From Balamuthia mandrillaris (taxonomy: Eukaryota > Discosea > Longamoebia > Balamuthiidae), in assembly GCA_031835245.1 (NCBI GenBank), contig JAVKOQ010000218.1:23351-87350 (forward strand): 64,000 nt of DNA, given 5' to 3'. The position numbers and the translations under genes were made by a program. Shown in pieces: positions 33,101-42,344 of this stretch. Every line of letters begins with the position of its first letter. Positions within the stretch are counted from its first letter, which is position 1. Under the pieces are notes generated by a model, which worked only from the letters and a program-made list of their open reading frames with translations, did no database searches and was not told the DNA's origin.

Positions 33101-36100
33101 GCATGAATTGAGGCATTCCAAAACACATCAGTGCACTCGTGACCACCTTAGCTAGCTCACCTTCAGATACGCCGTTGGGAATGGTTGGTTCCATATCTAG
33201 TTGTTCCGTTTCCTCTGCTTCTTTTTCTTTTTCTTCTAGAATCATCTCTTCGCTCGCCGATGGCTTCAGGAGGCCCAACTTTTGTAGAACGAAGCGTGGC
33301 ACTCCCATTCTAAGAGCTTGCGACACGGAGAGTTTGGCCACGGTGGCCCCTTCTTTGTCCGTAATGAGGATGGTCCATTCTTCCTTTGCTCTGTGCTTGC
33401 CATAAATATAACATTTGGGTTCCTTCCCTGCTCCCATCTTCATCAACAAGTCTTGTTTTTCTTGCTCCTCTTCTTCATGATCGTTCTCTACCCCGTCACT
33501 TTTCTCTTCTTCCTTTCGTTGCTTCGCGTTTCTTTCTTTTTTTCCACGCCCAAACGATTCGTCTATTTCTGCATTGAAGCCCCACCCTTCAGCAAATACG
33601 GTGCTAACCATAGCGTCCCACAGCAGCTGTGTTCTAGCGGAACCCAGCAAACGATCAGCGAGAGGAAGGGAGACATCGTTGCTCGTCTCCGCCAAAGACA
33701 GAGGAGACAAAGAGGGAGCAACAACGAAAGACGCTAACGATGCCATCGAAGGAAACTTGACAACCATGGCCGACTCTAGCATTTGTTTGATGAGCTTGTC
33801 CGTCGTCTTCTTTCCGTACACTCTGATCAGCAAATCGTCTTCATTTGTTATTGCATGGGTTCGTACATTGATGGAACTCGCATTGTTCCAGATGGACCGA
33901 ACAACGTGTTGCAGGTAATGAGTCTGTTTGCTGGTCCCGGTTTTGCTTTGTTGGCTGATGTGAAAGGCGAGCCGTTGTTTCAACGCCAAGAGGAACGGAG
34001 TGTCCATGTTACAGTGGAAGCATCCTGTGCCATAAAGCAATGCTGGCAAGGCTACCAGACGATGCCCCTCTGACTGCGAAAGATACCCTAGCTCTACGCC
34101 TTGGTTTAATACTTTCAACTCCGGCAGATCAATGTTACTGAGGTCGTCGTTTGAGACGGCGACCAGTTGGTAAGCGAAGGATAGAGTTATATCTGCGCTC
34201 GTTTTCGTCTTTCTCTTCTTTCCATTTGGTGACGATGACGAAGAAGAAGCAGGAAGCAGCATTTCGGTCACAGCTGAGAACATGCGACGGTCGCCCGCCA
34301 TTGCAGGAAACGCTTGCAGCACCATCAGTGATAGAGCGGCTACTAGTTTAGCATCGAATGATGAGCCACTCGCTTCCTTCCCCTCATCATCCCGCTGTCG
34401 CAAAGGTGCCGTATGTCCATCCAAAACGGTTTGGAGGTTCGCTACCTCCGGTTCCACAGAAGTAGACTGCAACGAATTATCGTTCCACGCAGGTGGCGCT
34501 GCTTTCACTGTGACAAGGAAGGCTGAAAGACGAAGCATGAGGTCGTATTCCTGATAAGAAGGATGATGACCGGCTTGAATGGCGAGCATTTCCCACATGA
34601 CCCACCCCGTCAACGCTGTCAGCGCCGCGTCTTCCATCGCTACCACCAACAGCAATCTCCTCAGGGTAGCCACCATGGGATGATGATAGTCCTGCAAGCC
34701 TCCTCTGCCACCGTAATGCTGTTGAAGGCCCGAACCCTTTTGCCTGCACAGATCGTGAAAGAGAAATGCTTGCAAGAGAGGGTCGGCCATCCGTCGCACA
34801 TTCTTCTGTGCGATACTAAACATCGTGGCGGAACTAAGCCGGGGTTTTCCGTTGGCGTTTGAAGAACATTCAACGAACTCTGCATCCATAGGCCCGCCGT
34901 GGTCAAAGATTGGGCCACAAACAAGTATCGAACGGTCTGTCCTTCGTCCTTTTTCTTCTTTTCCATCTTCCAGCACGACATCAGGAGCCTCCACGAATAT
35001 CTCGAAACAGCGGTCTTCATGCTGCAGTTGTTTTACAAGGTCATTCCATCGAATCCAGCGGGTACGTTTCGCCGCCCAAAACATCTGTTCCTCTTTTTTG
35101 ACCTTAGTAGTAGCGAAAGCGTGCGGGAAATAAAGAACAGCAGGATTGAGCTCTTGCTGTCGTTGGAATCGTTTCTGCTGGTGGTGATCAACATCTTCAC
35201 TGCCTTCAGCTTCTTCTCTTTCATCTTGGCGTTTTTTCGGCGTTGGCAAAGGCACTTCCACCGGAGGCCTTACTCGCCCACGTCGAAGACGTTTCATGTG
35301 GCCAGTGATAGCAAATGACAGCAGTGGATTGTTAGATACAACCTTCATCTCATCGATGAACGCTTGCGTGCTCCACACCACTCTTCCATCCATCACTGTT
35401 TGGTCTTTTCGCTTGATGCTCTCCTCAACAACTACTCCTCTTGCTTCTTCCGTTCCTTTCCCCTTGTCTTTCTTCTCTTTGTTTATTCCTTCCTCTGTTT
35501 TCTCTTCTGCTTCCTCCTCCTCCTCTTCAGCCCAAATGAGAGCCTGAATGTCGCTAGCAAAAGGTCCATCGCCAGCATCCAACACCACAAACTCAATATC
35601 AGGCGCTTCGTGCGGGGCTAACCGCAAATGCCTTCCATCCACTCCGTCTTCTTTGCTGAGCCGATCCACCAACTCCTCCACTTGCTCTCTTTGCCATCCT
35701 GTCCTTGCTTCTCCCTCCTCTTCCTCATCCTCTTCCTCTTCTTCAGCTTCAACGTCCGCGCTGAGACGTTGCAGCTGACGCATGGCAGCATCGATAGCCC
35801 CTTTGTCATACTTGGTGGACCGCTCCATGGCCGTCAGAGCGACGAACAGAGCCATGGCTTTGGCTCTGCCCGATGGTATGTCCTTTGGGTGATAGCCCAA
35901 CAGCCTCGCCAAGCGTTTTCCTTCCTCGGTGCTCTCTTCCGCTGCTTCTTCTTTCCTCGTCGCGCTCTTCTTCTTCTGCTTCTTTTTGTGGCTTGCTTCA
36001 GAAGAAGCAAAGAGATCCTGTAACACTCGAAGCAAGGAGCCGGCCCGCTGCAAGGAGGCCAACCAGCGGGAGAGCTCGTCCTGGATTACGAAACCAGGAG

Positions 36101-36455
36101 CGGAGCGTACGACCTGAAGGGTGAGGTTCTTGGTTGGCTTCAACATGGAAATGGCGATGGTGCCGGCATCGATCGGCGCTCCTCCCAAGTGGTCCAGCGA
36201 CACGCGCTCCTTTTCTTTTTTGGCGCGGACCGGTTGTTGCGTCTCTTCTTCTGCTCCCTCCTCGGCTTCCTCACTTTGTTCCTTCTTCCTCGAGCGACTG
36301 CTCCGTTTTGCTTTGGCTGCGGTTGGGGTTGACGCTGTTGGCTTCTTTCTACCCCGACCGGAAGTCTTTTTTGCGGGGTCATTTTGCTTAACGGGTTCGC
36401 TCACCGCAACCTCATCTTCTTCCGAGTCCACGATGATCCTCTTTCGCTTCTTCAT
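30192..36455 (-). CDS. very large SNF2-type DEAH-box ATPase
   Basis: A single uninterrupted exon encodes 2087 aa. The ATPase is C-terminal: motif I GCMGSGKTFTT near residue 1485, motif II FDEAHHLRN near 1650, motif III LTGTPINN near 1680, and the C-terminal lobe with EARVNRQGQ (motif VI) near 2018, then CFYTGGTIDQRMYEILLRKA. The last block is typical of SNF2 translocases. The spacing between the two lobes and the Q-GxG region do not point to a named subfamily. The first about 1450 residues are unrecognised: a basic/Ser-rich start with KKRKR, acidic clusters, then long globular-looking sequence. Probably a nuclear chromatin or DNA-repair remodeller. It is the longest gene here and has no intron. 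No frame break is seen. Confidence 0.85.
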   Translation of the reverse strand: MKKRKRIIVDSEEDEVAVSEPVKQNDPAKKTSGRGRKKPTASTPTAAKAKRSSRSRKKEQSEEAEEGAEEETQQPVRAKKEKERVSLDHLGGAPIDAGTIAISMLKPTKNLTLQVVRSAPGFVIQDELSRWLASLQRAGSLLRVLQDLFASSEASHKKKQKKKSATRKEEAAEESTEEGKRLARLLGYHPKDIPSGRAKAMALFVALTAMERSTKYDKGAIDAAMRQLQRLSADVEAEEEEEDEEEEGEARTGWQREQVEELVDRLSKEDGVDGRHLRLAPHEAPDIEFVVLDAGDGPFASDIQALIWAEEEEEEAEEKTEEGINKEKKDKGKGTEEARGVVVEESIKRKDQTVMDGRVVWSTQAFIDEMKVVSNNPLLSFAITGHMKRLRRGRVRPPVEVPLPTPKKRQDEREEAEGSEDVDHHQQKRFQRQQELNPAVLYFPHAFATTKVKKEEQMFWAAKRTRWIRWNDLVKQLQHEDRCFEIFVEAPDVVLEDGKEEKGRRTDRSILVCGPIFDHGGPMDAEFVECSSNANGKPRLSSATMFSIAQKNVRRMADPLLQAFLFHDLCRQKGSGLQQHYGGRGGLQDYHHPMVATLRRLLLVVAMEDAALTALTGWVMWEMLAIQAGHHPSYQEYDLMLRLSAFLVTVKAAPPAWNDNSLQSTSVEPEVANLQTVLDGHTAPLRQRDDEGKEASGSSFDAKLVAALSLMVLQAFPAMAGDRRMFSAVTEMLLPASSSSSSPNGKKRKTKTSADITLSFAYQLVAVSNDDLSNIDLPELKVLNQGVELGYLSQSEGHRLVALPALLYGTGCFHCNMDTPFLLALKQRLAFHISQQSKTGTSKQTHYLQHVVRSIWNNASSINVRTHAITNEDDLLIRVYGKKTTDKLIKQMLESAMVVKFPSMASLASFVVAPSLSPLSLAETSNDVSLPLADRLLGSARTQLLWDAMVSTVFAEGWGFNAEIDESFGRGKKERNAKQRKEEEKSDGVENDHEEEEQEKQDLLMKMGAGKEPKCYIYGKHRAKEEWTILITDKEGATVAKLSVSQALRMGVPRFVLQKLGLLKPSASEEMILEEKEKEAEETEQLDMEPTIPNGVSEGELAKVVTSALMCFGMPQFMPKKIYFQPGWHKGNDPSIPWGPLRYKLLKKEQATTGKKARKESGEEETEDQVWVKLTHFVPSGTWRAAVEVKRESLVGTLSGGPTQRKLFSGKKSGEESDRSFHQADFVLKDLKEKLWAYKLWKVLQEDNDKDGGSSSTTNMDIVAVMQGIKQQTLKESFFIDSKFSPQTLHHELQSAVSPNAGTECWITPLTALTKKLRLLNGPDLLFQGYNRGGSFTAGNKEEEADMASVSGGPEEPLMVNLLVLLSSYANWIYPVRPHHWRIRKDDTLPATFVPYLVDILEVTLDLILSHEASSSSSSWLVSPEPPMPAALSEERVAPANVMWSHVKDALALAQRNGRTAHDYQVTTLKEMCCKSFQLLNSGCMGSGKTFTTLLAMKALAEAVGRSNAAFMVLVGRNIASVWEEEATGAAGLFLEKGSSEEEEESEDDGQSMITEASSCWRVFTLTPKNQQDLGRAFAETREAGKIPLILCEYDHLKRCTSCASLDGGAAKKSKKTATASKNSRRQKAETIFPPRSPLNVFWTAVVFDEAHHLRNLDTQRSSAVLRLRSRLWLSLTGTPINNDHTELYSLFQIGRYEVHGHPTYGVKRDNPQSLRAMLEERLSFSSPVHREPSLELPPLVASLSPSAKKEYRRLLADIRRKEGCSSSAQALLHHIPLLMERVEEHSNKLQLLQQFMQEHVLNDEERAREVANDPIRKAIFERRVGDLSPEQLEEAVQRGDLVLSLMEAELFFQQSQQSSQAVVEAHGRNDLKTLTLLWLEKHLHKTKKQRTNSKTKSGAAATKEAQLLNNAFRAQTPMLTRNAKVLLFVNTKKQQAAVIESLGCDIAIPLHTYHDVERFKQMDVSNNNKKKKQKGSTGARIGVGLYTKIGEGLNVQFVEMVVFYSLQPNPAKHIQAEARVNRQGQMQRVKTVCFYTGGTIDQRMYEILLRKANQIYYMVGGSALLEVPKFVEEVLLQDEEEEQEED

Positions 36456-36738
36456 ACCTCACGCTTTCCTCTCTTTTTTGTTTTTGGGCCTTTCGTAGCT
36501 CTTCCGCTCCGGAACAAAAAACGAAGAAGAAAGGGAGAACGCGTCCCTCCTGCAGCTGTTTTCATTCTTTCTGCTCTCTTCTTCTTTGAAAACTCCCGTC
36601 GTGACGTCCTGATAAAGCTGAAATTTTCCATGTCGTCCCAGGCTTCTAATTCGCGTCGACATATCCGAATTTGTTCTAGGAAAACCATTATTTTTTTACA
36701 ACATGATCAAGCCCTTTTTGTGTCTGCAAGATTGCTTA
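36456..36738. promoter_or_regulatory. SNF2 promoter region with GTCGAC and TGACGTC
   Basis: The 283 bp between the SNF2 ATG and the XPR1 stop contain GTGACGTCC (36601), CATGTCGTCCC (about 36629) and GTCGAC (36655-36660, about 200 bp upstream of the SNF2 start). All belong to the same small set of GACG/GTCG motifs seen in other promoters of the window. Confidence 0.5.
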
Positions 36739-39700
36739 TTAAAACTCCTCCACGCCAGTCTTCAGCTTGGTGAAGTCCTGCAGCTCGTACTGGTACTCCG
36801 AGACTGGCACCTTGAGCTTGACGTCCCTGGTGGCCCTAAACTTGCCGATGTTGTTCAGCTGCTCGTTCTCCAATCGATAGAGGTTCCATTGGCCGCGACG
36901 GATGATCTCCACGCAGGCCAGGAAGGAGCCAAAGAACATCTCACGGATGGGTATGGCGGAGGGCGAAATGGTGAACGTCCACATCATACGCATCACCAAG
37001 TTGGTAGGCATAGCCAGATAGTACGCCTAGAGTGATGCGCAAGAAAATATATACGTGGAGAAAGAGTAAGAAACCGAAACGAAAGAAACCACACGAAAGA
37101 AGGTAGACACAAACCCAAGGGGCGTATATAATACGATCACGAAGGAATTTATGCTTGGCATTAGGATCGCCCAGGCTCCAATCCTTCTTAATGTCCCAGA
37201 ACGTGCTGTAAATGGTGCCCGTAACGACCACTCCGACCCAAAGCACAGTCCAGACGGTGTCAAGGAAAAAGCTGCGGAGGGTGGACGTCAGTACAATCAA
37301 GATCGAGGTGAAGTACTTCAAGGCGTTGAGGTTCTGCCACGTGTCCTTGGTGTCCCTGTACTTGCGCAGGCACTGCAGCAGCCGCCAGAGGTAAGGCAGG
37401 GCGGCGATGAAGGGCTTGATGTAGGGATTGAGCTCCGTGCATTGGTCTTTGCCGTCCCAGGCATCCGTCAAGAAGAAGCAGATCGAGTACTCCAGGTCGT
37501 TGAAGAAGAGTACCAAGCTGCATAGCTGGTCAGCAATGTAAAAGTCGGCAAAGCGGATCTCGGCGGTGGGCGCGCGCACGATCCGCCACAGCACCTTGGC
37601 CAGCCAAAAGTTGGCTTTGATCTGGTGGATGAGCAGCACCAGAATGACCAGGAGGAAGAGGCTGAAAGGGAAGACCTGGTATGGAATGGCGGTGAGCCAG
37701 CCAAAGGGATAGGCGTTGGCGGCGCTGAGGAGGTAGAGCGTAAAGGAGAGCAGCCAGATCACGGTAAAGCCTATTGTTTTGTTTGTTTGTAAAGAATGGA
37801 TAAGCATAGAGAGAGTGTGAGAGAGGTTGTGACGTACAGGCGGCAGCTTCGACCAGATTTTGCCAGCGGATGTGAGACTGGTTGTTGAATTGAAAGATAA
37901 AAGCATAATTCACACGATTTTGGGACCAAATGTAGGCATCAAATCCCCACATCCACAACATCAATATCACAAGAAAGAGCATACGATAAACGATAAACAT
38001 GGAGTTGAATCTCTCGGGCGTTGCTGCAGGAAGAACAGAACAAGAAATGGTTTAAAGTATGTAGGTCAGTATTCCAGCAAGATACAAAAAAAGGAAAGGA
38101 GAGAGAGATCATACACGGTGAAGTTTCATCATACAGCTTTAAGGCAAGCCAAAGGGATATAATTACAATCACAAAAATGAGAGACATTCCTATAAGGGAG
38201 AAATGAATCGTTTAAACATTCCCCATACAATAACTAACGAAAGAGCAAAAACCAACCACCAAACAAGCCAAGCCTAAAATTAGACCACGCCAGACCAGGT
38301 CGTTTATCTAAGACCCTTAGTTTCTTCATGCCTTTTCTTCGACTACCAGATGAGAAGGCTGTACAGAACATTCGCTCCGTTTCGGATTTGAGCAGCTGCA
38401 GCATTTTCATTTTAACGAAATGATGATCCTTGCGTACTTTGGCAAAGTAACTTGATCGCTGTCTAGTGCCCAATTGCTGGGTTGATTGAAGCAAAATAGA
38501 AATAACAAAAAAAAAAAGAAAAAAAACAAAATAAGACCGGGTAACAAAAAGAAAAAAAAGACTTGCCTTGTCATGCTTTTTGAGGGCTTTGTCAAAACCC
38601 TCCGCGTTCAGCAAGCAAAACTGCTCCAAAAGGTGGAGGCCCCTATAGTACTCCCTAAATGCAGTCTAAAGTACAGAGAATACGAGAGGAGAGAGGAGAG
38701 AGAGAGAGAGAGAGGAGAGAATGAATCTCGCATATCATAAAAAGTAGGGAGAAAACCATGTAATGTCACCTTGAGCGCTTTAAGCGCTTTCTTCCTGATG
38801 TCAAGGTCTTGAATAGGCAGTGGGAATACTACGATCTCGTCTCCTTTCAACGACTGTTCGTTCATGGAGCTCATGTCAATGACCAGAAACTCTTTTTTCA
38901 AGTCAGGTCCACGCTTCACACCGGTAAGCTCTTCATGATCTACCGCCAAAAATGGTCAAATCAAATGTACAAACAATGGGACACAACAATAAAAAATAAT
39001 AATACACAAACAAAAGCTATAAACGTAAAAAAAATCAAACCGAGATCCAGCAGATTTTTGGTGGTAAGTTCTGCAGTGACGGGTTCAGTTCTCTTTTGGA
39101 TGGGGACGCTCTTGTCTTTGAAAATGAGGCGAGAGCTGACCACTTTCTTTAGAGGCTTGACTTGCTCAAACTTCTTGGTACGCTTGGCTCTCGAGTCCTG
39201 AATGGCTTTGTGAGCCTTGCTCTTCCTTGCTGTGAGAAGCTCAGTTGTCATCTCGATGCTTTGCTCGATACCGTTGGCCGAGTCTTGCGACCAATCCGCC
39301 AAATCGATGCGTGGTACAAGCAACTCGTCCACGCTCTCGGTGGAGGAGGAGGTGCCGTCATCGTCTTCATTTCCGCTCAGCGGTACTTTTTCGGACTGAA
39401 AAGATACGGCCCTGCTCAATCTTGTTTTATGGCCTTGGCTCGAACTGGCGTGCCCTTCTTCCTCATCGCTGATATCACTGCTGCTGCTGCTGCTAAGAGA
39501 GACATCACTGAGGCCTTCGTCGTCCGTGGGCACAGTTCGCTTCTGCTTGCCTTTCTTTTTTCTTAACCGCTTCTGAGCTTTCTTGGCATTGAATTGGGCA
39601 CTTGTCTCTTGGGGCGTATATTGTTCAATTACAGACTGAATATGGACATGGATTGCAGTATCAATCAGAAGATGAAAGTTGGAAGAGAGAACAGAAAAAG

Positions 39701-40229
39701 AAGAAAGATGATAGCAAACAGCAGATGGAAGAAAGAAGGAGAAGAACAAGAACAAGGAGACGAAGTAAAGCTACAAACCAATTGAACCAACTGTTGGATG
39801 AGTTCATAAAACCGTTTTTGAGCTGCGTCCAACTGCTCGTGATAAAATTCTTCGCAGGTTTCAAGATTCCGCTCATACATTTCGTAGAACTTGAGATCTT
39901 CTTTAAGAAGAGAGACGTCTATTTCCACGTTTTGAGCCAAACCCGTGATTTCTTTTATAAAAGAGCGTCGTAACAAGTTGGAACAAGGAACGCGCAACTG
40001 TCAAAGGGAGGAAAAGAGAGAAGAATACAGAAGCAGAGAAGAGCGGAGAGAACGAGAGAACGAGAGAAGAGGGAGGGAGAGCGAAAGAGGAAGAGGGTGA
40101 CAGTCAAACCTCGAAGCTTCTTTCTTGCTTCAACATATTGTTCACGTGCCCGTACTATTTTCTTGATCTGGCGTTTTAACTCTTTATAGTTCATGTACTT
40201 GTCTTATAGGAAGTCGATAAGAACGAGGT

Positions 40230-40261
<32 letters not shown>

Positions 40262-40390
40262 CAGGAGGAGGAGGAGGAAGGGAAACGAGAGAAGAGAGAG
40301 AACGAGTGAAGAGAAAAGACAGCAGAGAGAAAGTCACGTACCTTGCCATTCTGGCACCAGCTTTCTGGTTAGCTTTTTGCCAAACTTCAT
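36739..40390 (-). CDS. XPR1: SPX-EXS phosphate exporter, XPR1/SYG1 family
   Basis: Membrane phosphate exporter gated by inositol pyrophosphates binding the SPX domain. Eleven exons close to 884 aa: 40342-40390, 40102-40202, 39779-39997, 39041-39635, 38770-38939, 38567-38665, 38260-38476, 38115-38189, 37838-38023, 37115-37770 and 36739-37026. SPX: MKFGKKLTRKLVPEWQDKY at the start, and the lysine cluster ALKKHDK at the end of exon 6. Exon 4 inserts about 200 Ser/acidic and basic residues within SPX, as in fungal and plant relatives. Transmembrane helices start with FVIVIISLWLALKLY. EXS signatures: DQLCSLVLFFNDLEYSICFF, LPYLWRLLQCLRKYRDTKD, NALKYFTS and TISPSAIPIREMFF. The donor after exon 6 is AAG|GCAAGT (a GC-AG intron). 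The donor after exon 2 (ACT|GTCACC) is weak but is the one that keeps frame. Confidence 0.93.
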
Positions 40391-41489
40391 TGTGGAGTTC
40401 CGTTTTCACAAGCAACAAAAGATCAAGGGTGCAGCACCACGATTATCCTTCCCCTAAAACATAGCAAAAACCAATCAAAGGTATTGAAAGTGAGTCGTTT
40501 TGCAACAGCGTTTGTTTTCTCTTTTTTTTGTTGAGTTCCCCAAAAGAGCGTAACAAGAACACAAAACATGAAAAGCAATAAACAACCTTCAACAAACAAA
40601 AGGGTTTGTACACGGCGTTTATTCAAAGATGGAAGGGAGGGTGGGTAGTGCAGCAGAGGTGTGTTGTTCGTGTTGGCGAAGAAGAAGAAGAAAAGAGTTA
40701 CAAACAAACAAAGACGTCTGTTCGTGTAAGACACAAAAAAAAAAACGAACAAAAAAAGAACAGGTAGAGCCAGAAAGAAAAGAAAAAGTATTTAAGGTGT
40801 CCGTTAGCAGGAGAGCAAGAAAGAAAGAAAGACGCACGAAAGAAAGAGAAGCGCACAACGAAAAAGGAAAACAACAAGGTTGTGGAGCAGTAGTGCCACG
40901 TTACCCTCCTTCTGCTCCTCTCACGCCGTCAAATTATGTTAATACGCGGCAAGTATTAAACGACGCTTTGAAAAGTATGAAGTGTGTGCGGGAAAAAAAG
41001 AAACAAAATAGCGTAGCAGCCACTGTTTGCTTTGTAGGCAACAACAAAAAAAAAACGCACACAACGGAAGAAGACAAACACCCAACACACACACACACAC
41101 ACACAAAGGGGGGAACAAAGAGAGAAAAAGAAAAACGAACCAAAGGCAAAAAATAAATAAAATAAAAATTAAATAGATAAAAAAAAGCTGCAAAAGAAAA
41201 AGCAAACTTACGCAATGGGTTCGTCTCTCTTCTTTCCTTTTGAATTGTGTTTGGAGGAACTTTTGTTTGCCATGCATAAAAAAATGTTCCGATGTTCTGG
41301 ATGTTCGAGGGTCCCTTCGCTGTGAATTTTTTGCGGAAATTTCAGCCAATAAATTCCCGCAAATGCTCTTGACCTATGGGCAAGGGCAAAAAACGTCTCC
41401 ATTACCTCCTCTTTCTCCGCCAGCAAGAAAATTTCACGTCGTCATGAAAGAACATAAAGCAAAAAAGTGCAAACAAAAGAAGAAGCACG
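40391..41489. other. 1.1-kb region with a possible short minus-strand gene
   Basis: Mostly low complexity: a CA repeat at about 41080-41105, poly-A runs and GA-rich stretches. An ATG at 41273 on the minus strand opens 20 codons plus two bases (MANKSSSKHNSKGKKRDEPI) ending at a perfect donor, GC|GTAAGT, at 41211. A minus-strand AATAAA is at about 40617-40622. The next exon is not clear. This could be a small basic protein gene transcribed away from TBCA from a shared 216-bp promoter. Confidence 0.35.
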
Positions 41490-41903
41490 ATGCCGCAGAC
41501 GGAACAGGACAAGCTGTTACGCCAACTGAAGATCAAAGGCGGCACATGTGAGCGGTAACGTTTTTCGCACTAAAACCTACTTTTGTCTCTCTCTGGTGGT
41601 GTTCTCCAATCTTACCTTCAAAGATTGCTGCATTACGATCAGTTTGCAGAAAGACCTGCGGGCCTACGAAAAGGAGGCCCAGCAAGTGGAAGCCAAGTTG
41701 CAACAAATGAGAGAGTCCGGTGCTGACGCGCACGACATTAAGCAACAGGTACGCAAACAAAATAAACTCATTTCTTGTTACTCTTTTTTTTTTTCCTCAT
41801 CGGATCAAAAGGAAATGGTGCTGGAGGAGACCCAAACAATGATAGTGGACAGCAAAAAGCGTTTGGAGGACGCGCTTGATGCTCTCAAGAAACTTATCGT
41901 ACG

Positions 41904-41938
<35 letters not shown>

Positions 41939-42087
41939 TCTTAAGGCTAGGAACTCTACCGTTATAACACGTTACAAACAAACAGGATGAAGATCTGGAG
42001 AGCTCCTCCATCGATCTTACCGCCCTCAAAGAGTCTCCAGAATACGAGAAAGCCACAACCATCCTTCAGCAAAGCATCTCTTCTTAA
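41490..42087 (+). CDS. TBCA: tubulin-specific chaperone A (cofactor A)
   Basis: Binds newly folded beta-tubulin in the tubulin folding pathway. Four exons, 41490-41554, 41643-41748, 41812-41898 and 41986-42087, close to 119 aa, close to the usual about 110. The three-helix bundle is evident: RQLKIKGGTCERLQKDLRAY then EKEAQQVEAKLQQMR; ADAHDIKQQEMVLEETQTMI then VDSKKRLEDALDALKKLI; and EKATTILQQSISS. The LKIK start, the YEKEA block and DIKxQ...LEETQxMI match the family. CATGACGAC/GTCGTCATG-type sequence lies about 50 bp upstream of the ATG. Intron 3 has (CT)n. Convergent with the zinc-finger gene, with 257 bp between stops. Confidence 0.92.
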
Positions 42088-42344
42088 CAAAAAAATTATC
42101 ATGAAAAAGTCATCAACAACTCGGTCGTTATCTGCACAAACACGCAGAGAGGCGTTGACTCACCCAATGAGCGACTTGCCGGGATCAGAAATACGTTCTT
42201 TTATCATCCAGCAGACAACGAACGTTGTCTCCTTAGGTCTCGTAGTCGTTCTTCTGCCAGCCGCTAGTTGTCAGCAAAACCCATCTGGCTTGCTGGTGTT
42301 TCTATCCTGCGATGATGATCGGCTGAGCAATCAACCTTCTTCCA

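Noticed and set aside
30192-36455. Idea that the intronless SNF2-type gene is virus-derived
   Set aside because: There are no flanking viral genes or terminal repeats, and the low-complexity style matches the host neighbours; nothing in the window supports it.
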